In this document: piece after piece, positions 9,865-18,431 of the stretch
How the letters are laid out: every line of letters starts with the position of its first letter
How positions within the stretch are numbered: position 1 is the stretch's first letter
Source of the DNA: Chelatococcus caeni
GTDB lineage: Bacteria; Pseudomonadota; Alphaproteobacteria; Rhizobiales; Beijerinckiaceae
DNA: 64,000 nucleotides
Assembly (NCBI RefSeq): GCF_014196925.1
Contig: NZ_JACIEN010000003.1
Span: 310,001-374,000 of the forward strand
Direction: 5' to 3'
Program-made: the position numbers and the translations under genes
The notes under the pieces: model-generated
What the model saw: only the letters and a program-made list of their open reading frames with translations
Told to the model about the DNA's origin: nothing
Databases searched by the model: none

Positions 9865-10764
9865 ATGACTGAGACCTTGACCCACGTCGCTACTCTCATA
9901 ACCAATCCGGCCGCGCCCGTCCTCAGCCAAGATCTGGTCGAGGCGGCGGCCAGAAGCCTCGAGGCGGTCCCGGTGCCGGCCTGGCTGGACGAAGGCGTGG
10001 CGGCCGACATCCGCTTCTCGCCCCACGACGGCGTGTCTGCCCACGAGAGGCTGCGCGAGGCGCTGGGCGATGCGCCCGTCGACATCGTCGTGCAGCCGCT
10101 CGCCGGCCGGCGCAAGCGCCTGTTCCTCGCCGACATGGATTCGACCATGATCGGGCAGGAATGCATCGACGAGCTCGCCGATCTGGTCGGGCTGAAGGCC
10201 GAGGTGTCGGCCATCACCGAGCGCGCCATGCGCGGCGAGCTGCCGTTCGAGCCGGCGCTGCGCGAGCGCGTCGCCCTCCTCGGCGGCCTGCCGGTCTCGG
10301 TGGTCGACCGCATCATCGCCGAGCGCATCACCTTGACGCCGGGCGGCACCGAACTCGTGCGCACCATGCGCGCGCAGGGCGCGTACACCTGCCTCGTGTC
10401 CGGCGGCTTCACCCTGTTCACCGGCCCCATCGCGGCCCGCATCGGCTTCCACGAGCACCGCTCCAATCTCCTCATCGAGGAGAACGGCACCCTCGCCGGG
10501 CGGGTGGAGGAGCCCATTCTCGGGCGCGAGGCCAAGCTGGCGACGCTGCGCGAGCTGCGGACCCGTCTCGACCTCGCCGACAGCGACACGCTCGCCGTCG
10601 GCGACGGCGCCAATGACCTCGCCATGCTCGCCGAAGCGGGCCTCGGCGTCGCCTATCACGCCAAGCCGGCGGTCGCGGCCGCCGCCCATGCCCGCATCGA
10701 CCATGGCGACCTGAGCGCCCTGCTCTATCTCCAGGGCTATCGCCGCGACGACTTCGTGGCCTGA
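9865..10764 (+). CDS. serB: Phosphoserine phosphatase
   Basis: Last step of serine synthesis, hydrolysis of O-phosphoserine. 299-residue HAD-family enzyme. The nucleophile motif [17 protein letters not shown] starts at D90, with D92 as the general acid. Motif II Ser is in [10 protein letters not shown] and motif III/IV is [17 protein letters not shown]. The N-terminal ~80 residues form the usual small ACT-like regulatory extension. Divergent from miaA with almost no intergenic space, so the promoters lie inside the partner's coding region or are shared. A bidirectional terminator follows. Confidence 0.96.
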   Translation: MTETLTHVATLITNPAAPVLSQDLVEAAARSLEAVPVPAWLDEGVAADIRFSPHDGVSAHERLREALGDAPVDIVVQPLAGRRKRLFLADMDSTMIGQECIDELADLVGLKAEVSAITERAMRGELPFEPALRERVALLGGLPVSVVDRIIAERITLTPGGTELVRTMRAQGAYTCLVSGGFTLFTGPIAARIGFHEHRSNLLIEENGTLAGRVEEPILGREAKLATLRELRTRLDLADSDTLAVGDGANDLAMLAEAGLGVAYHAKPAVAAAAHARIDHGDLSALLYLQGYRRDDFVA

Positions 10765-10780
10765 GCCGCGCCCCAAACAG

Positions 10781-10808
10781 AAAGGGCGGCCCGAGGGCCG
10801 CCCTTTTT
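10781..10808. terminator. Bidirectional terminator between serB and degP
   Basis: AAAGGGCGGCC (10781-10791) pairs with GGCCGCCCTTT (10796-10806). T runs follow on the plus strand, and A-rich sequence on the other side gives T's on the minus strand. It therefore serves the convergent serB and degP genes. Confidence 0.85.
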
Positions 10809-10826
10809 CGTTGCGTGCGACAGGGC

Positions 10827-12311
10827 TCACTGCAGGCTGAGCGCCACGAAACGCACTTCGCCCTGGGCGGAAGAGACGAGCAGAAGCACGGACTTCTTTC
10901 CCTCCTTCTTCACGGCGTCGATGCGCTTGGTCACGTCCTGCGGGTTCGCCACCTGCTCCTGGTTGACCTCGACGATGACGTCGCCGGCCTGGATGCGCTT
11001 GTCGGCTGCGGCCGAATTGGGATCGACGCTGGTGACGACGACGCCCTTGATGTCTTCCTTGATGTTGTAGCGCTGGCGCAGCATGCCGTTGAGGGCCGAC
11101 ATCTCGAGGCCGAGCGCCTGGCTGACCGCCGGCTTGTCGCTCTGGCCGCTCTGGCCGGGCGTGGTCTCGTCCGTCGCCTCCTCGAGGCGGCCGAGGGCGA
11201 TGCGCTTCGTCTCTTCCTTGCCCTTGCGGATGATGACGACCTCGACCTCCTTGCCGACCGGCGTCTGGGCCACCATCAGCGGCAGGTCGCGCGATTGGGC
11301 CACCGGCTTGCCGTCGAAGGAGACGATGACGTCGCCGACCTCGATGCCGCCGGCCTTGGAGGGGCCCTTGTCGTCGACGCCGGCGACGAGCGCGCCGCGC
11401 GCCTTGTCGAGGCCGAGCGCTTCGGCAGTCGCGTCGTCGACGTTCTGGATGCGCACGCCGAGCCAGCCGCGGCGCGTCTCGCCGAAGTCGATGAGCTGGC
11501 GGATCGTCGGCTCGGCGAGCGAGGACGGCACGGCGAAGCCGATGCCGACCGAGCCGCCGGTGGGCGACAGGATGGCGGTGTTGATGCCGATGACCTCGCC
11601 GTTCATGTTGAACAGCGGGCCGCCCGAATTGCCCTTGTTGATGGCGGCGTCGGTCTGGATGTAGTTGCCGAAGGCCGAGGAATCGATGTCGCGCTTGTTG
11701 GCCGAGACGATGCCGGCCGACACCGAGCCGCCGAGGCCGAAGGGATTGCCGATGGCGAGCACCCAGTCGCCGATGCGCAGCGCCTCGGAATCGCCGAAGC
11801 GCACGGCCTTGAGCGGCCGGTCCGGCTTCACCCTGAGCACGGCGAGGTCGAGCTTCGAATCCTTGCCGACGATCTCGGCCTTGAGCTTGCTGCCGTCGGT
11901 GAAGACGACCGTGATGTCGTTGGCTTCGCCGATGACGTGGTTGTTGGTGACGATGATGCCCTCGGCATCGATGACGAAGCCCGAGCCGAGCGAATTGGAG
12001 CGGCGCTGCTGGCGTGGCGCGTTGTCGCCCTGACCGCGGCGGTTGAAGAATTCCTCGAACAGGTCTTCGAACGGAGTGCCGGGCGGCAGCTGCGGAAAGG
12101 ACGGGCTGCGCGCCTCCACGGTGGTCGAGGCCGAGATGTTCACCACGGCATCGATGACATCCTGGGCGACATCGGCCAGCGATTCCGGCCCGCGCGCCAA
12201 GGCAGCGGCCGGAAGCTGGACGGCCATGACGGCCGCCACCGCAAAGGCCGAGAACGCGCGCCGCAGCCCCGTGCCGCCGAGAGCGCGTGGAATGGGCGGA
12301 AGAAATGTCAT
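10827..12311 (-). CDS. degP: Do family periplasmic serine endoprotease (DegP/HtrA)
   Basis: Periplasmic protease/chaperone that handles misfolded envelope proteins. 494 residues from ATG 12311. A signal peptide or anchor spans residues 15-40 (hydrophobic, then AAALARG). The trypsin-like triad is H125 (VTNNHVIG), D155 (KLDLAVLRV) and S229 (NKGNSGGPLF). Two PDZ domains follow, at about 285-375 and 400-490. A longer in-frame start at 12695 is rejected because it lacks conservation and runs through the DUF2065 gene. It sits downstream of hflK-hflC-DUF2065, a conserved alphaproteobacterial arrangement; a 229-base gap suggests its own promoter. Confidence 0.95.
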   Translation of the reverse strand: MTFLPPIPRALGGTGLRRAFSAFAVAAVMAVQLPAAALARGPESLADVAQDVIDAVVNISASTTVEARSPSFPQLPPGTPFEDLFEEFFNRRGQGDNAPRQQRRSNSLGSGFVIDAEGIIVTNNHVIGEANDITVVFTDGSKLKAEIVGKDSKLDLAVLRVKPDRPLKAVRFGDSEALRIGDWVLAIGNPFGLGGSVSAGIVSANKRDIDSSAFGNYIQTDAAINKGNSGGPLFNMNGEVIGINTAILSPTGGSVGIGFAVPSSLAEPTIRQLIDFGETRRGWLGVRIQNVDDATAEALGLDKARGALVAGVDDKGPSKAGGIEVGDVIVSFDGKPVAQSRDLPLMVAQTPVGKEVEVVIIRKGKEETKRIALGRLEEATDETTPGQSGQSDKPAVSQALGLEMSALNGMLRQRYNIKEDIKGVVVTSVDPNSAAADKRIQAGDVIVEVNQEQVANPQDVTKRIDAVKKEGKKSVLLLVSSAQGEVRFVALSLQ

Positions 12312-12540
12312 TGTAATCCTCGTTCCCTGGGGCGCAGGCTCGCGCCACCGTGTCGCTGGTTGCCCCGGCAGCGGCCCGCACCGCCGAACCTTCCGGTCTT
12401 CCGAGGTTTCATTCTTCAAATACGGCGGAACGGCGGCTTGCACACGCAACTGTGCGTGATCGTGCCCGCTGCCGCAAGGCGCCCGGCGCAGAGCGGGGTG
12501 CCGGAACGGACGGTCCCGGCCGGCGTCGGACAGCCCCGCC

Positions 12541-12735
12541 TCAGGCGCCGCCCCACCGCACGTACCAGATGATGATGACGCCGAGCACCGCCGAGACGAC
12601 GCCGACGATGCGCATGCGCTCGATGGGCGCCTCGGAGGCCTCCGCCAGCGCCCTCTTGGCCGCGCTCGGAAAGGCCGCGAAGATGAGCCCTTCAATGGCC
12701 AGGACGAGGCCGAGCGCCGCGAGAAAATCCATCAT
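12541..12735 (-). CDS. DUF2065 family small membrane protein
   Basis: 64 residues with two hydrophobic segments: residues 3-21 (LAALGLVLAIEGLIFAAF) and 43-58 (IVGVVSAVLGVIIIWYV). These are joined by a short charged stretch. Matches the DUF2065 (YjeT-like) family, which commonly lies beside hflKC. Role unknown; proximity suggests an accessory of the HflKC membrane complex, but this is only inference. Gap to hflC is 27 bases, so co-transcription is likely. Confidence 0.88.
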   Translation of the reverse strand: MMDFLAALGLVLAIEGLIFAAFPSAAKRALAEASEAPIERMRIVGVVSAVLGVIIIWYVRWGGA

Positions 12736-12762
12736 ACGCCAGCGCCCCCCTCGCTCGCGCCG

Positions 12763-13725
12763 TCAGGGCGTCGCCAGGCCCGACTGCGGCCCCGGAGCGG
12801 GCTGCTGCTGCGGCGCCGACGGCCGGCCGCCCCCGGCCGGAGCCGAGTTGGAGTTGCGACCGAAGGCGTTGCCGAAGTACCGGAAGAAGTCCGTTTCCGG
12901 CGCCAGCACGAGCCGCGTGTCCGAAGCCTGCAGGCTCGTCTCGTAAGCCTGCATGGAGCGATAGAACGCGAAGAAGTCGGGGTCGCGCCCGTAGGCGTCG
13001 GCGAAGACGCGGTTGCTCTCGGCGTCGCCCTCACCGCGCAGTTCCTGTGCCCTGCGGTCGGCATCGGCCTTGATCACCGTCACATCGCGGTCGGCACGCG
13101 CCCGGATGCTCTGGGCGATCTGCGAGCCGTTGGCGCGGATATCCGCCGCCTCGCGCTGGCGCTCCGTCTGCATGCGCTGGTAGACCGCCTGGCTGTTGGC
13201 CTGCGGCAGGTCGACCCGGCGCAGCCGCACGTCGACGACGGTGATGCCGAAGCCCTGCGCCTGCGTGTTCACGTCGTCGCGGATCGAGCGCATCAGCCTG
13301 GCGCGCTGCTCGCGCACGATGTCGGTGAAGGTCGCATCCGCCAGCACGGCGCGGGCCGTCGAGTTGACGATGTTGCCCAGCCTCAGGTTGGCGCCGGCGA
13401 CATTGTTCACCGTCTGGTAGAAGCGCACGGGATCGGTAATGCGGTAGCGCGTGAAGGCGTCGACGACGAGACGCTTCTGGTCGGCGGCGATGACCTCCTG
13501 CTCCGACAGGTCGAGGTCGAGCACGCGCTTGTCGACGTAGACGACGTTCTCGACCATCGGCACCTTGAAGTAGAGGCCCGGCTCCATGACGACCTTGCGC
13601 ACGCCGCCGAAGCGCAGCACCAGCGCCGACTGCGTCTGATAGACGATAAAGGTCGAGGCGTAGGCGAGAATGAGGGCCGCGGCGACGAGGATGAGGCCGC
13701 CCATCTTCCAGACGTTGCCGTTCAT
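12763..13725 (-). CDS. hflC: HflC, SPFH-domain membrane protease modulator
   Basis: Forms with HflK a large periplasm-facing complex that encloses and modulates the FtsH protease. 320 residues. An N-terminal signal anchor (residues 9-29) is followed by an SPFH/band-7 domain (FIVYQTQSALVLRFGGVRKV onward). A helical stretch rich in Arg, Ala and Gln (about 190-245) forms the cage wall. The C-terminus is Pro/Gln/Gly-rich and disordered, an extension common in alphaproteobacteria. The ATG overlaps the hflK stop by four bases, as expected for a fixed-ratio complex. Confidence 0.96.
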   Translation of the reverse strand: MNGNVWKMGGLILVAAALILAYASTFIVYQTQSALVLRFGGVRKVVMEPGLYFKVPMVENVVYVDKRVLDLDLSEQEVIAADQKRLVVDAFTRYRITDPVRFYQTVNNVAGANLRLGNIVNSTARAVLADATFTDIVREQRARLMRSIRDDVNTQAQGFGITVVDVRLRRVDLPQANSQAVYQRMQTERQREAADIRANGSQIAQSIRARADRDVTVIKADADRRAQELRGEGDAESNRVFADAYGRDPDFFAFYRSMQAYETSLQASDTRLVLAPETDFFRYFGNAFGRNSNSAPAGGGRPSAPQQQPAPGPQSGLATP

Positions 13726-14858
13726 CGGGCCGCTCCCTGCTGTGCGTTGCCGCGCGGCTGCTGCTGCGGCCTGGTGAGTTCGTTCAGCGGCAGGTACGGC
13801 AACACGCCCTGGCCCCCTTCCTTCTGGTCGATGATCACCTTCTCCATGCCGCCGAGCACGCGCTCCATGGTCTCGAGGAAGATGCGCTCGCGCGTCAGCT
13901 CGGGCGCGGCGCGATAGGTCTCGTAGACCTGGGTGAAGCGGGACGCCGCACCCTGCGCCTCGGCGACCACGCGCTCGCGATAGGCCTCGGCGGACTGCAG
14001 GATCTGCGCCGCCTGGCCGCGGGCCTCGGGCACGATGCGGCTCGCGTAGGTCTCGGCCTCGTTGCGCATGCGGTCCTGGTCCTGCCGGGCCGCCTGCACG
14101 TCGCGGAAGGCGTCGATGACCTGCTGCGGCGGATCGACCTTCTGCAGCTGCACGAGCCGGATCTGCACGCCGGCGCCGTAGCTGTCGAGGGTCTCCTGCA
14201 TGAGCTGCCGCACCTCGCCCTCGATGGCGACACGGTCCGTCGTCAGCACGGTCTGGATGTTGCGCCGGCCCACGACCTCGCGCATGGCGCTCTCGGCCAC
14301 GGCCTTGATGGCGGCATCAGGGTTCTGCAGGTTGAAGACGTAGTCCTCGGGCCTCGCCGGGTCGATCTGCCACTGCACGGCGAAGTTGATGTCGACGATG
14401 TTCTCGTCGCCGGTCAGCATCAGGCTTTCTTCCGGCACTTCGCGGCCGGCCACGACGCGGCGCGTCGTGTCGCCCGTGCGCATGCCGACCTCGATGGTGT
14501 TGACCGTCGTGACCTCGGGCTTCACCACCGTGCCGATCGGATACGGCAGGTTGTAGCGCAGGCCCTCGTTGGTCTTGCCGACGTACTTGCCGAAGATGAG
14601 GTTGAGGCCGACCTCGTTGGGCCGGACGGTGTAGAAGCCCGTCGCGAGCCAGAGGAGGACGGCGCCGAGCACGATGAAGGCGACGCCCCGGCCGCCCATG
14701 CCGCCGCCGGGCAGCATGGTCTTCAGGCGGTCCTGGCTGCGCCGGAGCAATTCCTCGAGGTCCGGAGGCGTGTTGCCTCCCCCGCCCTGCGGTCCTGTAC
14801 CCCACGGACCGCCGGGCTTCTGGCCCCACGGTCCGCCGCTCTGGTTGCTCCAAGGCAT
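13722..14858 (-). CDS. hflK: HflK, SPFH-domain membrane protease modulator
   Basis: Partner of HflC. 378 residues from ATG 14858. The N-terminus (1-70) is Gly/Pro/Gln-rich and cytoplasmic (MPWSNQSGGPWGQKPGG), followed by a transmembrane helix about 74-95 and the SPFH domain (TVRPNEVGLNLIFGKYVG). A long helical region contains repeated EA-rich segments such as AEAYRERVVAEAQGAASRF. An upstream in-frame ATG at 14909 is not supported by homology. On the minus strand a TTGACA box lies at 14947-14952, about 90 bases upstream, but no good -10 was found with it. Confidence 0.96.
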   Translation of the reverse strand: MPWSNQSGGPWGQKPGGPWGTGPQGGGGNTPPDLEELLRRSQDRLKTMLPGGGMGGRGVAFIVLGAVLLWLATGFYTVRPNEVGLNLIFGKYVGKTNEGLRYNLPYPIGTVVKPEVTTVNTIEVGMRTGDTTRRVVAGREVPEESLMLTGDENIVDINFAVQWQIDPARPEDYVFNLQNPDAAIKAVAESAMREVVGRRNIQTVLTTDRVAIEGEVRQLMQETLDSYGAGVQIRLVQLQKVDPPQQVIDAFRDVQAARQDQDRMRNEAETYASRIVPEARGQAAQILQSAEAYRERVVAEAQGAASRFTQVYETYRAAPELTRERIFLETMERVLGGMEKVIIDQKEGGQGVLPYLPLNELTRPQQQPRGNAQQGAAR

Positions 14859-14982
14859 GCTGAGACGTTCCTCACCTGTTTCGGAGCGGCCGCAGCCGCA
14901 GCGTTGCAACGATCCGCCAGCGTTGATGGGTTGTCCATCCCCGACCTGTCAAGGGCGGAAGTGGGGAATGAATCGCTGAACG

Positions 14983-15546
14983 TCAACGGTTTTCGACGGT
15001 TGGAGCCCCTTGCGACCGTTCACGTTTGCGCTTGTAGTTGATGAAGGTGAACGCGTGCTCGTCCTCGGCGCCGGCCGGGTGCGCCTCGCGGCCCGTCTCC
15101 GCGAAGAATTCGGGGTCGATCACCGGGAACACGGCATCGCCGGCGGGAGCGGCATGGACGCGGGTGAGCAGGATCTCGTCCGCGAGCGGCAGGCACTCGG
15201 CATAGACCTGCGCACCCCCGGCGACCATCAGCCGCCCGACGCCGAGGCGGCGCGCCGCCTCCCGCCCGAGCGCCAGTGCCTCGTCGAGGCTCGTCGCCCG
15301 CACGATGCCCGGCGGCAGCTCGCCGCCCCCGCGCGTCAGCACGATCGTCTCGCGGCCGGCGAGCGGCTTGCCGATCGATTCGAAGGTCTTGCGCCCCATC
15401 AGCACCGGATGGCCCATCGTCAGGCTGCGGAAGCGCCGCATGTCCGTGCGCAGCCGCCAGAGCAGCCGGTTGTCCCGGCCGATGACGTCGTTGTCCGCCG
15501 CCGCAACGATGATGGCGAGCGAAACGGGCGAACCCTCCCCGCTCAC
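14983..15546 (-). CDS. folA: Dihydrofolate reductase
   Basis: NADPH-dependent reduction of dihydrofolate, regenerating the cofactor used up by the nearby thymidylate synthase. 187 residues. The active-site region AADNDVIGRDNRLLWRLRTD carries the conserved Trp and the acidic residue of the substrate site; GRKTFESIGKPLAGRETIVL and VAGGAQVYAECL bind NADPH. The start is GTG 15546, which overlaps the stop of the GNAT gene (GTGA), with GGAGG eight bases upstream. Order thyA-GNAT-folA on one strand. The C-terminus ends with a basic tail. Confidence 0.95.
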   Translation of the reverse strand: MSGEGSPVSLAIIVAAADNDVIGRDNRLLWRLRTDMRRFRSLTMGHPVLMGRKTFESIGKPLAGRETIVLTRGGGELPPGIVRATSLDEALALGREAARRLGVGRLMVAGGAQVYAECLPLADEILLTRVHAAPAGDAVFPVIDPEFFAETGREAHPAGAEDEHAFTFINYKRKRERSQGAPTVENR

Positions 15547-16028
15547 GGCGCCGCCTCCGCCAGTTTCGTCAGCGCGTCGCCCGTGACGCGGCAGACGGTC
15601 CATTCGTCCATCATGCGCGCGCCCTGGCGCTTGTAGAAGCCGATCGCGGGCTCGTTCCAGTCGAGCACCCACCACTCGAGCCGCCCGAGCCCCTCCTCGA
15701 CGCAGCGCCGGGCGAGATGGGCGAGGAGCGCCTTGCCGATGCCCTCGCCACGGAAGGCCGGACGCACGAAGAGGTCCTCGAGATAGAGGCCGTGGCGGCC
15801 GAGGAAGGTGGAGAAATTGTAGAACCACAGGGCAAAGCCCGCCGGCTCGCCCCGCCATTCGGCGATATCGCAGAAGACGCGCGGATTGGCGCCGAAGAGC
15901 GCAGTTTCGAGATCGCCCTCGGTCGCTTCGACCTCGTGGGCCAGCTTCTCGTATTCGGCAAGCTCGCGCACGAGCGCGGCGACGAGGCCGAGATCGGCCG
16001 GTTGTGCAGGACGGATGACGAGCGACAT
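15543..16028 (-). CDS. GNAT family N-acetyltransferase
   Basis: 161-residue acetyltransferase. The N-terminal IRPAQPADLGLVAALVRELAEYEK and the acetyl-CoA loop VRPAFRGEGIGKALLAHLAR (about 89-108) are typical. LEWWVLDWNEPAIGFYKRQGARMMDEW near the end is characteristic of the diamine/thialysine N-acetyltransferase group. Translationally coupled to folA by the GTGA overlap and 39 bases after thyA. The substrate is not proven; a small amine or lysine analogue is most plausible from the sequence type. Confidence 0.92.
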   Translation of the reverse strand: MSLVIRPAQPADLGLVAALVRELAEYEKLAHEVEATEGDLETALFGANPRVFCDIAEWRGEPAGFALWFYNFSTFLGRHGLYLEDLFVRPAFRGEGIGKALLAHLARRCVEEGLGRLEWWVLDWNEPAIGFYKRQGARMMDEWTVCRVTGDALTKLAEAAP

Positions 16029-16067
16029 CGCGGGTCTTCTTCGGTGAGCCTTCCGGGGCGGGAGCCC

Positions 16068-16862
16068 TCAAACGGCGACGGGCGCCTTGATGGCGGGATG
16101 GGGATCATAGTCCTCGATCACGATGTCCTCGAAGGTGAAATCGAAGATCGAGCGCACCGCAGGGTTGAGCACGAGGCGCGGCAGCGGCCGCGGTTCGCGC
16201 GAAAGCTGCTGGCGCGCCTGGTCGAGATGGTTGAGATAGAGATGCGCATCGCCGAAGGAATGGACGAAGTCGCCGGGCACGAGGCCCGTGACCTGCGCCA
16301 TCATCTGCGTCAGCAGCGCATAGCTCGCGATGTTGAAGGGCACGCCGAGGAAGACATCCGCCGAGCGCTGGTAGAGCTGGCAGGACAGGCGGCCGTCGGC
16401 GACATGGAACTGGAAGAGGCAATGGCAGGGCGCCAGCGCCATCCTGTCGATCTCGGCCGGGTTCCAGGCCGACACGACAAGGCGCCGCGAATCGGGGTTG
16501 CGGCGGATTTCGTCCACCACCCAGGCGATCTGGTCCACCGTGCGCCCGTCGGCGCCTTCCCACGCGCGCCACTGCTTGCCATAGACGGGGCCGAGATCGC
16601 CGTTCTCGTCCGCCCACTCGTCCCAGATGCTGACCTTGTTCTCCTGAAGGTAGCGCACGTTGGTGTCGCCCTTCAGGAACCACAGCAGCTCGTGCACGAT
16701 GGAGCGCAGATGGAGCTTCTTCGTCGTGACGAGCGGGAAGCCCTCGGCGAGGTCGAAACGCATCTGGTGGCCGAAGACGGACAAGGTGCCCGTCCCGGTC
16801 CGGTCGCTCTTGCGCACGCCCTCGTCGAGCACGCGGCGCAGCAGGTCGAGATAAGCGCGCAT
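16068..16862 (-). CDS. thyA: Thymidylate synthase
   Basis: Converts dUMP to dTMP using methylene-tetrahydrofolate. 264 residues, the standard bacterial length. The catalytic Cys146 is in [12 protein letters not shown]. Other family signatures are [13 protein letters not shown] (phosphate-binding Arg), [32 protein letters not shown] and [14 protein letters not shown] 16862 matches the family N-terminus; an upstream in-frame ATG adds an unconserved segment. First gene of the thyA-GNAT-folA group. Confidence 0.98.
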   Translation of the reverse strand: MRAYLDLLRRVLDEGVRKSDRTGTGTLSVFGHQMRFDLAEGFPLVTTKKLHLRSIVHELLWFLKGDTNVRYLQENKVSIWDEWADENGDLGPVYGKQWRAWEGADGRTVDQIAWVVDEIRRNPDSRRLVVSAWNPAEIDRMALAPCHCLFQFHVADGRLSCQLYQRSADVFLGVPFNIASYALLTQMMAQVTGLVPGDFVHSFGDAHLYLNHLDQARQQLSREPRPLPRLVLNPAVRSIFDFTFEDIVIEDYDPHPAIKAPVAV

Positions 16863-17345
16863 CGTCGCCTCACGTGATTCCGTCCCGTCGAGGCATAGCA
16901 TCGGCAACGGCGCCGGTGAATGCCTCCGGCGCCGGCGAAGGCGCGTCGCAGGCCACGAAAGGACGAGCGCAGACGTTCATCCGTCTGCGCTCGGAGGCAA
17001 CTGTCTTTCACAATGAAGCCGTGACGCCGCAATGCACGAATGGCCGCCACGACAGCGATCCGGCCCGACCGCAAATCGCATGATTATTATTGTTTAAGCA
17101 GTATACACACCGAGTGCCAAACGGCGCTCCAATAATGCTTCCTCCATACGCCATGTCAACAGACATAAACTTTCATAATTGGAATTTATTTATAAATAGA
17201 ACGACAGCAACATATCTTCTACATGTCGCATCGCAATGGCTGCAGGCCACAGTGCTGCCGGGAGGGCGCGGCAAGCCGCCGTTCGGATGGCATGCCGCCG
17301 GCCCTCCCTTGCCTGTCGGCAACTGCGCGAGAATGGCGGTGAAGG
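16863..17345. other. Gene-free stretch with a hairpin and an AT-rich block
   Basis: No credible gene. At 16965-16992 an 11-bp perfect hairpin (GAGCGCAGACG with a TTCATC loop) stands without a T tract. From about 17079 to 17235 the sequence is markedly AT-rich (for example TTTATTTATAAATAG), unlike the ~68% GC of its surroundings. Frames open across this block run on into the ssrA promoter and resemble nothing. It may hold the thyA promoter on the left; the AT-rich block could be a remnant of acquired DNA or an upstream activating region for ssrA. Confidence 0.6.
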
Positions 17346-17375
17346 CCTTCCATCGGGCCGAGAAGGTCCCTATAT
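17346..17375 (+). promoter_or_regulatory. Putative ssrA promoter
   Basis: TATATT at 17370-17375 (context CCCTATATT) as the -10, with CTTCCA at 17346-17351 as a weak -35 and an 18-base spacer. It would start transcription near 17382, just before the acceptor piece of tmRNA. The same TCCCTATATT context recurs before the small gene at 34548. Confidence 0.5.
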
Positions 17376-17381
17376 TCTGGG

Positions 17382-17700
17382 TGCCGTCGCAAGGCGGCTA
17401 TGGCGATAAACGGCCATCGCAATAAACCCATCGGACCCGGGGGCGGTACCCGGCGCCTCCACCCAAACGCGAGCGGGCCTCGCGTTTCGGCGGGGGCGAA
17501 ATAGGATCGACGAGGGTGTAAAGGGTGCGCTTTCGCTCGGCATGGTTCCGCCGTTATCGGGCCGAACTTATAGTTGCCAACGACAACTATGCTCCGGTCG
17601 CCGCGGCTGCGTAACGCAGCTTAGGTTACCGATCCAAAGTCCTGACGGTTAGCCCCGGCAGGCGGGGTTCGGAGGCACCTGGCAACAGAAGCCTCCACTT
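17382..17700 (+). ncRNA. ssrA: tmRNA, circularly permuted two-piece alphaproteobacterial form
   Basis: The acceptor piece comes first: the T arm CCGGG/CCCGG with a seven-base loop ends at CGCCTCC-ACC (17454-17463). After a short intervening hairpin, the coding piece starts GGGGGCG at 17492, which pairs with CGCCTCC to close the tRNA-like acceptor stem. The tag frame after ATAGTT reads ANDNYAPVAAAA and stop, matching the ANDN...AA pattern of alphaproteobacteria. Downstream are pseudoknot-like stems ending in GGAGGC/GCCTCC (to about 17697). CCA is not fully encoded. Both ends are approximate. The RNA rescues stalled ribosomes; sspB follows 41 bases later. Confidence 0.93.
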
Positions 17701-17741
17701 TCTTGTCAATCGCTGGCCTAGAAGGCATCGCTCCGGAACAC

Positions 17742-18344
17742 ATGGCGAAGGATCTCATCCGCTACGACCTGCTCGTCCAGGAGGCGCTCAGGGGCGTCGT
17801 GCGCAAGCTGCTGGCCGATGCCGTGCGCGACGGCCTGCCCGGCGACCACTACTTCTACATCTCCTTCCGCACCGATCATCCGGGCGTGCGGCTGTCGAGC
17901 CGCCAGCGCGAGCGCTACCCGCACGAGATGACGATCGTGCTCCAGCACCAGTTCTGGGACCTCGCCGTCACGGACCAGGCCTTCGAGGTGGGCCTGTCCT
18001 TCCAGGGCGTGCCCGAGCGGCTGATGATCCCCTTCGAGGCCGTGGTCGGCTTCTACGACCCCTCGGTCCAGTTCGGCCTGAAGTTCGGCCAGGACGGCGA
18101 GGCGGGCGAGGCCGAAGGCGGTGGACCGCCGCCGCTCGCGGGGGACGCACACGACGCCTTTCCCGAGCCGGCCGGGGCGATGCCCGCGGCGGCAAAGGCG
18201 GAGCCCCCTGCCGAGGCGCCCAAGCCCAAGGACAAGGCTCCCGCCGCCACCGACATGCCGGCCGAGGAGCCCAAGCCCGAGGACAATGCGGATGGCAAGG
18301 GCGCCCAGGTGGTCAGCCTCGATGCCTTCCGCAAGAAGACCTGA
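17742..18344 (+). CDS. sspB: SspB, ClpXP adaptor for ssrA-tagged proteins (alpha type)
   Basis: Binds the ssrA tag and tethers tagged proteins to ClpX. 200 residues from ATG 17742. The folded tag-binding domain spans about 1-115 (MAKDLIRYDLLVQEALRGVV, then FYISFRTDHPGVRLS and GLSFQGVPERLMIPFEAVVGF). A long disordered Pro/Ala/Glu linker follows, then a short C-terminal ClpX-docking tail, VVSLDAFRKK. In-frame codons upstream of 17742 lie within the tmRNA. Direct proximity to ssrA puts tag and adaptor in one locus, possibly one transcript. Confidence 0.95.
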   Translation: MAKDLIRYDLLVQEALRGVVRKLLADAVRDGLPGDHYFYISFRTDHPGVRLSSRQRERYPHEMTIVLQHQFWDLAVTDQAFEVGLSFQGVPERLMIPFEAVVGFYDPSVQFGLKFGQDGEAGEAEGGGPPPLAGDAHDAFPEPAGAMPAAAKAEPPAEAPKPKDKAPAATDMPAEEPKPEDNADGKGAQVVSLDAFRKKT

Positions 18345-18431
18345 TGGGCCGGGCCGCTCCTGCTGCGCGGTACCTTCGGCCGCTGCGACGCGACCCGCGC
18401 CTGTTGCCCTTTGAGATGAAAGGCGACTGCC

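Noticed and set aside
17090-17425. 111-codon frame in the AT-rich block
   Set aside because: TTG start, no ribosome site, runs through the ssrA promoter and into the tmRNA acceptor piece.
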